Assembly: GCF_004770745.1 (NCBI RefSeq)
Contig: NZ_RQGD01000023.1
Location: 1 to 64,000, forward strand
DNA from: Leptospira ognonensis
GTDB lineage: Bacteria; Spirochaetota; Leptospiria; Leptospirales; Leptospiraceae
Direction: 5' to 3'
DNA length: 64,000 nt
A program made the position numbers and the translations under genes. The notes below the pieces were generated by a model. It ran no database searches. It saw only the letters and a program-made list of their open reading frames with translations, and had not been told where the DNA came from. Shown here piece by piece: positions 56,400 through 64,000 of the stretch. Within the stretch, counting starts at the first letter, position 1. The number at the start of each line of letters is the position of its first letter.

Positions 56400-57396
56400 C
56401 GGGAACCTCGTAAATAGATAAGGATTTAAAACCTGATCGTCCTTCCCGATTGATCATAGCTATGGTTTCCGTGCACTTGCCTGGATGAATGTTGAAAATC
56501 AAATGATCACTGATTTCCCTGCAAATGTATAGCCCCCTTCCATGACTATCTCCAAGACCTTTGGGCAATCCAGTAGTCTCATCGATACTTATATGTCTAT
56601 CGAGCCTGTGTAAGATTTCTTCTTTTTTGAGCGATCCAAACTGATCCCGAACGACAATGAAGAGAGTCGTTTCAGTAGAACCATAACCAATCGTAAAATA
56701 ATCTTCCTTAGATAACTCGATATTATCAACAGGAACCACCATATCATGCGACGGGATTTCAAACTGGTATTTATAATCACCTGAGAAGGTTCTTGGTGCA
56801 CGTATCATAGCATTGGAGGTTAATTCTTCCAATACTTGTTGGATCGATTTTGGGGCGCCAAGTCCGATGAGATACTTTGAGATTTTACCACAGAGTATGG
56901 ATCTTTCCTGATCTGATTTAATTTGCTTATAAATAAGTCCATTCGAAGGTGCTTCTTCAAAATCACTCATTAGCCTTGAGTCTATAATTTTGAAGTGTTT
57001 ATCAAAATATTTTTCTACGCCGAAAATATCATTCGACAATATTTTCTCAACCATTACCTCGATTAGGTGAATATCCAGAAAAGAATATTTAGGAATGATA
57101 TTCCAAATTTGAAATTCCTTAGCATAATGTATATAATCATTGATGTTGTAAGCTGTCATGAGCGCGTACAAAGTATCTGGAAATTCCGTTTGAATGTATT
57201 TTACGATATCAATGCCAGACTTACCAGGTAGGCGAATGTCAGTGATGGCAAGATCTATTTTCTGACTCTTTAGGTGATGTATGGCCTCATCAAAGTTTTC
57301 TGCTCCAAAAACTTGGTAGGTACTCGTAAGTAAATCCATGATTGCCTCACGGATCGAATGGATATCTTCAACAATGAGGATAGATTTTTTATTCAT
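56383..57396 (-). CDS. Response regulator with HATPase (anti-sigma-like) output domain
   Basis: This 337-residue protein combines a receiver domain (1-125; phosphate site Asp53 in ITDIRLPG, Lys103) with a C-terminal histidine-kinase-like ATPase fold (about 165-325). The N-box EELTSNA is at 190-196, a degenerate G1 site is at D251 (VVRDQFG), and the G2-type SHGRGLYI is at 284-291. There is no phosphoacceptor histidine or DNA-binding domain. The closest known outputs are RsbW/SpoIIAB-type serine kinase anti-sigma factors. It overlaps the sensor kinase gene by 4 bases and is clearly its partner. The downstream target is unknown. Confidence 0.8.
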   Translation of the reverse strand: MNKKSILIVEDIHSIREAIMDLLTSTYQVFGAENFDEAIHHLKSQKIDLAITDIRLPGKSGIDIVKYIQTEFPDTLYALMTAYNINDYIHYAKEFQIWNIIPKYSFLDIHLIEVMVEKILSNDIFGVEKYFDKHFKIIDSRLMSDFEEAPSNGLIYKQIKSDQERSILCGKISKYLIGLGAPKSIQQVLEELTSNAMIRAPRTFSGDYKYQFEIPSHDMVVPVDNIELSKEDYFTIGYGSTETTLFIVVRDQFGSLKKEEILHRLDRHISIDETTGLPKGLGDSHGRGLYICREISDHLIFNIHPGKCTETIAMINREGRSGFKSLSIYEVPASEKL

Positions 57397-58526
57397 ATCG
57401 TTTGTTCCGAACTATCGCCAACGGGAAAGGAAATCGTAAACCTAGTCTTTTGATCCATAGATTTTACTGAAATATTGCCGTCATGTTCCTTAACTATGGA
57501 GTGGCAAATGGATAAGCCAAGACCTGTACCTGTTCCAGATTTATTATTTGTAAAAAATGGATCGAAGATTTTATGGATGATGGAATCAGGGATCCCTCCC
57601 GCATCATCTTCCACGATGATATGGATCCAATTTCTCGTTTTACGAATGTCTATGCAAATTTCGCCAGCACGATAATCAAATGCTTGGAGTGAATTACGAA
57701 ACAAATTCATAAACAAACGTTCCATCTTGGCGGGATGGAAAGGAAATTGGTATTCATTATCGTACTGAATTTTCCAGTTTATGTTTTTACTTAGGTGCGG
57801 AAACAGTCTTGAGACTGTATCCTTGGCTCGCTTGATCGTCTCTACGATATCTCCGAGTGTAATTTTTACTTTGTCCGATTTTGCAAATGAAATGATATCC
57901 GAGACAATCATCGCCGCACGGGCTGTGTCATTTTTTATCATTTCTAGTCTTTTATCAATTTGTTCGGGGGTGGCTGTGATTAGGTTAGCTTTAAGATTTT
58001 GTAAAGTTAGACTTATGCCCGTTAGAGGGTTATTTAATTCGTGGGCAATTCCTGAGATTAATATTCCAAGAGATGCTAAATTTCGCATTCGAAAAGATTC
58101 TTCTTCCTTTTCCCTTTGTTTTGTCACATCTGAAATTTTTTCAACAATCCAATTTTCACCTTCAGTTTTTGGATATGGATAAAATTCTAGATTTAGTGTC
58201 TGTTTTTTACCTTCCACCTTAAAGAAGATTTCTCTAGCTGTCGGTGAACTTTTTCCATTCTGAGTTTTAGAGATATTTGATGCGAAAGGACAATAGGGAC
58301 AGATATCTTTCCTGCCGTATAATACTTGATAACATTTTTGATTCAATATGGAATCAAAGGTAAAGCCTTTGGTGAAATTTATCGTAGCAAGATTGGTTCT
58401 TTGAATCTTAAAATCCGAGTCTATCAGAACAAGAGGATCTTCCACAACATCATAAATGGCTTCTAATTCTCGGGCTTTTTCCGTAATTTGTTCGATCGAA
58501 GATGGACTTTCCTTTCGGCTATGCAT
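57393..58526 (-). CDS. PAS-domain sensor histidine kinase
   Basis: The 377-residue cytoplasmic kinase starts with a coiled segment and a PAS domain (about 20-140), then HisKA and HATPase domains. The phosphoacceptor His is in [13 protein letters not shown] (about 160-172); the N-box reads [11 protein letters not shown] and the G-boxes [10 protein letters not shown] and [14 protein letters not shown]. The PAS domain has [17 protein letters not shown], a cysteine cluster found in PAS domains that may bind metal or sense redox state. It has no membrane segment. It is directly upstream of and coupled to the REC-HATPase gene. Confidence 0.92.
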   Translation of the reverse strand: MHSRKESPSSIEQITEKARELEAIYDVVEDPLVLIDSDFKIQRTNLATINFTKGFTFDSILNQKCYQVLYGRKDICPYCPFASNISKTQNGKSSPTAREIFFKVEGKKQTLNLEFYPYPKTEGENWIVEKISDVTKQREKEEESFRMRNLASLGILISGIAHELNNPLTGISLTLQNLKANLITATPEQIDKRLEMIKNDTARAAMIVSDIISFAKSDKVKITLGDIVETIKRAKDTVSRLFPHLSKNINWKIQYDNEYQFPFHPAKMERLFMNLFRNSLQAFDYRAGEICIDIRKTRNWIHIIVEDDAGGIPDSIIHKIFDPFFTNNKSGTGTGLGLSICHSIVKEHDGNISVKSMDQKTRFTISFPVGDSSEQTI

Positions 58527-58531
58527 TAGAT

Positions 58532-59206
58532 TTAGTATTTTAAGGATCCATTCAATTGTTGTAACATATTTTTCTGACCCTTCAGCCCTCGTTCCTTCTG
58601 TGAGGCGAGGATGGAGGAGATTTGGGAGTGAAAGTCTAACAGAAATTTAATATAGAAATCTTTTTTGAAATCATTTCTTTCTGATTTAGAAGGATCATTA
58701 CTAAGATCAGAAAGTAAAAATTTATTAGAACCGTCTAGACCATTAAAATTCAGTTCCATGTCGTTTACATTGTCATCAAGCGGCGTCAGATCTAGAATCC
58801 TGGTTTTTGTTTTCTGTTGGATTTGGACATCTTCGGTGATCACTGAAATTTCAATTTTTGAAAGCGTAGTACCGTTGAACTCGAGAAGTATCGATTTTTC
58901 ATCCGACGTACGCATTTTTGATTTGTTTCCCGGATCCGTGTCTACAAGAAACTTTCGTATCCGAACCCCTGTCCGATTCGGATACTTCCCGATAAAATTG
59001 ACAGTGGTATTGTTTGGTAAACTTATGATGTTTTCATAGCTGAGTAATTCGCGCGCCCGAGAAAGTTCTTTATAAAGAGATAAAATTTCTTTATCTAGAA
59101 GTTTTTCACGTTCAGAATGTGCAGTCTCCGCAGGGGCAGAAACAGCACATATCAGAAGGATTGAGTTAAGGAGTAGCTGGAGTGGTGTTTTCAGGAAGAG
59201 TTTCAC
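58532..59206 (-). CDS. Hypothetical exported protein downstream of secG
   Basis: Start GTG 59206 is chosen because it gives a clean signal peptide ([14 protein letters not shown], cleavage near AVSA); a longer frame from 59272 would add 22 basic residues ahead of it. The product of about 224 residues has a helical N-terminus, a beta-rich middle ([20 protein letters not shown]) and a helical C-terminus. No family is recognised. It overlaps secG by 41 bases, so its start lies inside the secG coding region. It is likely part of the glycolysis-secG transcript. Confidence 0.65.
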   Translation of the reverse strand: MKLFLKTPLQLLLNSILLICAVSAPAETAHSEREKLLDKEILSLYKELSRARELLSYENIISLPNNTTVNFIGKYPNRTGVRIRKFLVDTDPGNKSKMRTSDEKSILLEFNGTTLSKIEISVITEDVQIQQKTKTRILDLTPLDDNVNDMELNFNGLDGSNKFLLSDLSNDPSKSERNDFKKDFYIKFLLDFHSQISSILASQKERGLKGQKNMLQQLNGSLKY

Positions 59207-59498
59207 TGGCGTTGACCGGTGCTTCCAGAGAAGGTTCAATTTCCGGAAGCAGGACTTCATCTTTCTTCGCAAAGAGGAAGGAAAGAGTCAAAGACAGAGC
59301 TATGAAAAGTACAGCTGCCACACGTGTCGTCTTTGTCATGACGTCTGCTGTGGAGGCACCAAACACAGATTGGCTAGCAGTAGAACCACCAAGCATCCCC
59401 GCAGAGCCACCTTTTCCCGTCTGTATCATTACGAGTAAAATGAGAAAGAGTGAAAGAAGAATGAAAAGAGTTAAAATTGTTCCGATAAAAAATCCCAT
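59166..59498 (-). CDS. secG: Preprotein translocase subunit SecG
   Basis: This 110-residue membrane protein is the small auxiliary subunit of the SecYEG channel. Two membrane helices (about 2-22 and 55-76) flank the conserved cytoplasmic loop [24 protein letters not shown] region. A C-terminal acidic/proline tail of about 30 residues is unusual but harmless. It follows tpiA by 11 bases, the same arrangement as in many bacteria. Confidence 0.93.
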   Translation of the reverse strand: MGFFIGTILTLFILLSLFLILLVMIQTGKGGSAGMLGGSTASQSVFGASTADVMTKTTRVAAVLFIALSLTLSFLFAKKDEVLLPEIEPSLEAPVNASETLPENTTPATP

Positions 59499-59509
59499 AT
59501 TAATTTCCT

Positions 59510-60262
59510 TTATTTAATAAGTCCTAAAAATGAATCCAGTTTTTGGCTTGCTCCACCAACAAGGCCACCATCGATGTTGGGTTTGGCGAGAAGGGAGGCA
59601 ATGTTATCTGGTTTAACGGATCCACCATATAAAATTTGGATGGATTCTGCTACCTTGTCCGCACCAACAAAGAGAGCACCGATTTCTTTTCGCACAAATG
59701 CATGTGCTTCTTCTGCTTGTTCAGGAGTCGCTACTTTTCCAGTTCCAATGGCCCAAACAGGCTCATAGGCAATGACCAAATCTTTAAACTTCGCACTTTC
59801 GATTCCAAAAAGTCCCTTTTTGATTTGATCCTTTAACACAGTAAAGGTGTTTTGCGACTCACGTTCGGCAAGTGTTTCCCCGATGCAATAGACCACCCGA
59901 ACGCCAGAATTTAAGAAAAACTTTATTTTTTCATTGCAGATTTCGCTCGTTTCACCAAGGAATTGACGTCTTTCTGAGTGACCAACGAGAATCGTTTTGA
60001 TTCCAAAATCGGAGAGCTGAGCGGGACAGATTTCCCCAGTCATCGCAGTAAGCACCGCAGGGTAGGCGTTTTGGGCGCCAGTGATGACAGGAGAACCAGA
60101 AAGGATTTCTGCCACAGCATGGAGGTGTAAGGCGGAGGGAAAAACCATCACTTCAACGGCAGTTTGCGAACTGACCTTCTCTTTCAAACCTGATGCAATC
60201 GCCTTAGCCTCAGGCAGAGTTAAATTCATCTTCCAATTGCCAGCAATGATTTTTCTTCTCAT
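59510..60262 (-). CDS. tpiA: Triosephosphate isomerase
   Basis: The 250-residue TIM-barrel enzyme interconverts dihydroxyacetone phosphate and glyceraldehyde 3-phosphate. Catalytic residues are evident: Lys in GNWKMN (9-14), His in VGHSERR, Glu in [12 protein letters not shown], and the phosphate loop YGGSVKPDN. Length is standard. It is placed in gapA-pgk-tpiA-secG, 1 base after pgk. Confidence 0.97.
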   Translation of the reverse strand: MRRKIIAGNWKMNLTLPEAKAIASGLKEKVSSQTAVEVMVFPSALHLHAVAEILSGSPVITGAQNAYPAVLTAMTGEICPAQLSDFGIKTILVGHSERRQFLGETSEICNEKIKFFLNSGVRVVYCIGETLAERESQNTFTVLKDQIKKGLFGIESAKFKDLVIAYEPVWAIGTGKVATPEQAEEAHAFVRKEIGALFVGADKVAESIQILYGGSVKPDNIASLLAKPNIDGGLVGGASQKLDSFLGLIK

Positions 60263-60263
60263 A

Positions 60264-61454
60264 TCAATCCTCTTCCTTTACGAGTAAACAGGCCACGCCT
60301 GGTAAGGTTTTGCCTTCTAAAAATTCAAGAGATGCACCACCACCAGTAGAAACATGCGTAATTTTCTCAGCTACGCCTGCTTTATTGATAGCGGCTATGG
60401 AATCTCCACCACCTACGACAGATTTGGCGCTGGATTTGCTAATTGCCTTAGCAATTTCAATCGTTCCTTTTGCAAATTTATCCATCTCGAAAACGCCCAT
60501 AGGTCCATTCCAGAGAATCGTCTTTGCATTTTTGATCACTTTGCTATAATTATCAATCGTTTTTGGTCCGATGTCCATTCCCATCCAGCCGTCTAAAATT
60601 CCCATTTTATCAACGGTTTTGGTCTTTGCATTGGCATCGAATTGATCCGCAATCACATGATCTACTGGAATCTGAAGGTCAATGCCCTGCACTCCAGCTC
60701 GGTCAATGATTTGGAAGGCTTCTGATTCGAATTCCTTCTCGAAAAGACTTTTGCCAATCGGAACCGCTCGGGAACGGAGGAAGGTATATGCCATTCCGCC
60801 TCCGATGAGTATGTGATCCACTTTATCGATCAGATTTTTGAGGATGGCAATTTTTGAAGATACTTTGGATCCACCGATGATTGCGACAAATGGACGCTGG
60901 GGTCTAACGATCAGACTTCCCAACATCTCGATTTCTTTGCGCATCAGAAGTCCCGCATAACACGGGATTAGGTGAGCAATGCCTTCCGTTGAAGCATGTG
61001 CTCTGTGGGCTGTACCAAACGCATCGTTCACGTAAACGTCAGCAAGTTCTGCTAACTTTTTACAGAAACCTTTTTCGTTTTCCTCTTCCTCTTTATGGAA
61101 TCGTAAATTTTCCAGTAATAAAATCTCACCGTCTGCCAAAGCCTTACTTTTAGAAACGGCTTCTGGACCGACAACTTGTTCTGAAAAAGTAACCTTAGCC
61201 TTTACTAATTTTTGAAATGCATCAAAAACTGGTTTCATGGAATACTTAGGATCCGGGCCACCTTTCGGTCGGCCCAAATGGCTTCCGATGACGAGACGAG
61301 CTCCCTTCGAGAGAAGGAGCTCTATTGTTGGTAAGGTTTTTTCAATTCGCGTAATGTCCGTTACTTTCTCATCTTCCACCGGGACATTGAAGTCAACCCG
61401 AAGGAAGATACGTTTCCCTTTGAAATTTTGGTCTTCAATTTTAAGAAGTTTCAT
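60264..61454 (-). CDS. pgk: Phosphoglycerate kinase
   Basis: This 396-residue glycolytic kinase makes ATP from 1,3-bisphosphoglycerate. It has [12 protein letters not shown] at the N-terminus, SHLGRPKG, the GGSKVSSKI hinge region and the C-terminal nucleotide motif [25 protein letters not shown]. Two-domain layout and length are normal. It lies 1 base after gapA. Confidence 0.97.
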   Translation of the reverse strand: MKLLKIEDQNFKGKRIFLRVDFNVPVEDEKVTDITRIEKTLPTIELLLSKGARLVIGSHLGRPKGGPDPKYSMKPVFDAFQKLVKAKVTFSEQVVGPEAVSKSKALADGEILLLENLRFHKEEEENEKGFCKKLAELADVYVNDAFGTAHRAHASTEGIAHLIPCYAGLLMRKEIEMLGSLIVRPQRPFVAIIGGSKVSSKIAILKNLIDKVDHILIGGGMAYTFLRSRAVPIGKSLFEKEFESEAFQIIDRAGVQGIDLQIPVDHVIADQFDANAKTKTVDKMGILDGWMGMDIGPKTIDNYSKVIKNAKTILWNGPMGVFEMDKFAKGTIEIAKAISKSSAKSVVGGGDSIAAINKAGVAEKITHVSTGGGASLEFLEGKTLPGVACLLVKEED

Positions 61455-61455
61455 C

Positions 61456-62472
<1,017 letters not shown>

Positions 62473-62704
62473 CTAAAGGGCAATTCTAGAGTTATTTTCT
62501 ATTTCTAATTACAGAATCCTGTATTCTTTGCCCCTGTCACGCATTTTACCCCTCAAAATCTAAGGAATTGGCAGTTTGGTACGAATCGCGAGGGTCGTGT
62601 TTTTGGCTGAGTGTAAAATTTGATTTAAGAATTGGTTTAAGATAAAAACGGTTTTAAAACTTTGAATTGTTTCTTTTAGCATCGATTTAGATGTGCGTTC
62701 AGAA

Positions 62705-62878
62705 TCATTTAGCTTTTTGATAACCGCATAACTTTTCTATTTCCGCAAGAAGCCTCCCAGTGAAGTCAACTAACTCATTTTGGATTTCTTGGAATCTTTG
62801 TTTTTGATCCAAAAACCATTCCCGATTGTGATTCGATTTTAATTCGGTGAGAAATGGAAGAATATTTTGACTGAACAT
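62705..62878 (-). pseudogene. 5' remnant of a DUF2461 gene
   Basis: From ATG 62878, behind ACTAGGT, this frame reads MFSQNILPFLTELKSNHNR, EWFLDQKQRFQEIQNEL and then LLAEIEKL before a stop at 57 residues. That is the N-terminal signature of DUF2461 (L-x2-FL-x2-L, NNR-E-WF, K-x2-F/Y), whose members usually have over 200 residues. The remaining three-quarters is absent; downstream minus-strand frames show only short open stretches. It starts 24 bases after the lipoprotein stop. A very small functional protein is possible but less likely. Confidence 0.7.
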
Positions 62879-62902
62879 ACCTAGTAATTTTCTCTTTGGG
62901 AA

Positions 62903-63559
62903 TCAGTTAGAAATTTTTCCGGGCTTTTCTATCATCATAAAAATTTCTCTTTCCAATCCTTCTACTTTCTCTTTCTCTTTTCCGGAAAGGTGTTCCCAAA
63001 TTCCATTTTCTTTTTTCCATTCGCGAATTTGTTTCCAAGCAGTTTCGAGATCTCTTTTCTGTCCGGTTTTCATATAACATTGGCAATTCTCTCGCACTAG
63101 AGATGATAATTCATCAAAATCATAATCTCGAAGTTGGCTTGTCTCGTTCCAAACTCTCTTTGTATACTCATATCCATTTTCTGCTATAAGTGCCGCTGAA
63201 ACCTTGGAACCCACTTCTAAAACGCAACTAGCACCTTGGCTCGATTTGGATTTACTTGCAGCTTCTGCCGCAAGCATAGGGGAGCAAATGAGTAGCCCTA
63301 CGACTGCACCTCCGCCTAAATAAACCAAAGTTTCTGTCAGCGCCGTTCCGCCCGTGGCGACAACAGAGGTCACCTGGCCAGTTTTTGTTTGTACGGTTTC
63401 TTTCGATTTTTCGAAGAATAAAGATTCAAAGATCTCCTCCCCATCTTCTTCGCATATCTCACGGTGTTTTGTAACATGTTCCGGTTCCATGGTTCGTTCC
63501 TTGGGAGCTTGTGCACAATGAAGAGAGACAATGAGAAGTAGGAATAACAAATTTTTCAT
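62903..63559 (-). CDS. Hypothetical lipoprotein with one hydrophobic segment
   Basis: The 218-residue product has a signal peptide ending VSLHC (Cys15), a plausible leptospiral lipobox. A glycine-rich hydrophobic stretch (about 75-97, TETLVYLGGGAVVGLL) and two cysteines further on (GASCVLE, NCQCYM) are the main features; the C-terminus is helical and charged. No family is recognised. It is divergent from recQ. Confidence 0.65.
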   Translation of the reverse strand: MKNLLFLLLIVSLHCAQAPKERTMEPEHVTKHREICEEDGEEIFESLFFEKSKETVQTKTGQVTSVVATGGTALTETLVYLGGGAVVGLLICSPMLAAEAASKSKSSQGASCVLEVGSKVSAALIAENGYEYTKRVWNETSQLRDYDFDELSSLVRENCQCYMKTGQKRDLETAWKQIREWKKENGIWEHLSGKEKEKVEGLEREIFMMIEKPGKISN

Positions 63560-63701
63560 AATTTAATGTAGAGGGCTTCAATCTTAAAGGATACGTTTCG
63601 GCTTGGCAACTAAAAATCGCAAAAGTAGGAATTCGTATCAAATTAGATAATGGATGACAAGCCATGGGTGAGCTAGAAATTGAATTTTACTTTGGTCGCA
63701 C

Positions 63702-64000
63702 GTGTTAGATTTAGATTCCGTCAAAAAAATATTTAAAATTTCCGAATTTCGCTCTCACCAAGAAGAAATCATAGTTCGTCTGTTAAATGGTGAAAATTTG
63801 CTCGTGATAATGCCTACTGGAATGGGTAAGTCCTTCTGTTTTCAAATACCGGCTTTGGTATTCGATGGGATGACCTTAGTCATATCACCCTTAATTGCTT
63901 TGATGTACGATCAAGTTACTGCTCTTAGAAAACTTGATATTGATGCCACATATATCAATTCTTCACTGTCCAAAGAGGAGAGAGAAAATCGATATGAAGC
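63702..64000 (+). CDS. recQ: RecQ-family ATP-dependent DNA helicase (5' part)
   Basis: The frame is open to the right edge of the window. The start is taken as GTG 63702 (opening VLDLDSVKKIF); the nearest in-frame stop upstream is at 63681. The 99 visible residues hold the motif 0 glutamine region FRSHQEEII, Walker A IMPTGMGKSFCFQIPA and motif Ia LVISPLIALMYDQV, in the order and spacing of RecQ. The rest of the helicase domain, the zinc region and HRDC lie outside the window. It repairs DNA by unwinding recombination intermediates. Confidence 0.85.
   Translation, partial: MLDLDSVKKIFKISEFRSHQEEIIVRLLNGENLLVIMPTGMGKSFCFQIPALVFDGMTLVISPLIALMYDQVTALRKLDIDATYINSSLSKEERENRYE

Noticed and set aside
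62520..62680. Short minus-strand frame (MLKETIQSF...) upstream of gapA
   Set aside because: About 40 residues, no ribosome site, no family similarity; most likely promoter DNA.

Overview
The window looks like chromosomal DNA of a leptospire. Two FlaB-type periplasmic flagellins, many short signal peptides with loose lipoboxes, and a gene set typical of Leptospira (class III adenylate cyclase, HATPase-output response regulator, TPR and AsmA proteins, gap-pgk-tpiA-secG) point that way. Base composition looks moderate, around 40% GC by eye, which would suit a saprophytic species better than L. interrogans. Genus is inferred with good confidence; species is not claimed. I saw no tRNA, rRNA, insertion sequence or CRISPR array.

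Layout. 1-4.7 kb: a TetR regulator and an AlkB alkane monooxygenase, converging on a DUF3999/DUF2339 membrane pair. The first 74 bases are an exact inverted copy of the inside of the DUF3999 gene. 4.8-8.1 kb: a small FHA protein, a decayed DUF1223 gene, and two tandem flagellin genes with structured leaders. 8.2-19.3 kb: cell-envelope genes (a 14-repeat beta-propeller lipoprotein, a VIT/VWA/TPR protein, cyclophilin, rhodanese, AsmA, adenylate cyclase, hydrolase). 19.3-31.9 kb: a DedA/ATP-grasp fusion, a pectinacetylesterase-like lipoprotein, a KefF/KefC potassium-efflux pair, NamZ-like, DUF2797, a pseudouridine synthase and YchF.

32.0-37.9 kb is the most interesting part: a tightly overlapping minus-strand operon that encodes a membrane-anchored CHAT (caspase-like) protease, a secreted helical protein, an ECF sigma factor and a small unknown protein, behind a cysteine-desulfurase-like enzyme and a one-pass membrane protein. 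It resembles a protease-to-sigma-factor signalling relay without CRISPR parts. Across from it run a TPR protein, a LolA/B-like lipoprotein and a CapA-like phosphoesterase.

42.7-55.3 kb is a long core operon-like run: rpsF-ssb-rpsR-rplI-dnaB-aspS-phoH-pgpH-ybeY-recO-(small ORF)-argS-cinA. 55.3-62.5 kb holds a propeller-like protein, a histidine kinase with an unusual REC-HATPase response regulator, and the glycolytic block gapA-pgk-tpiA-secG. The end has a DUF2461 remnant, a lipoprotein and the 5' part of recQ.
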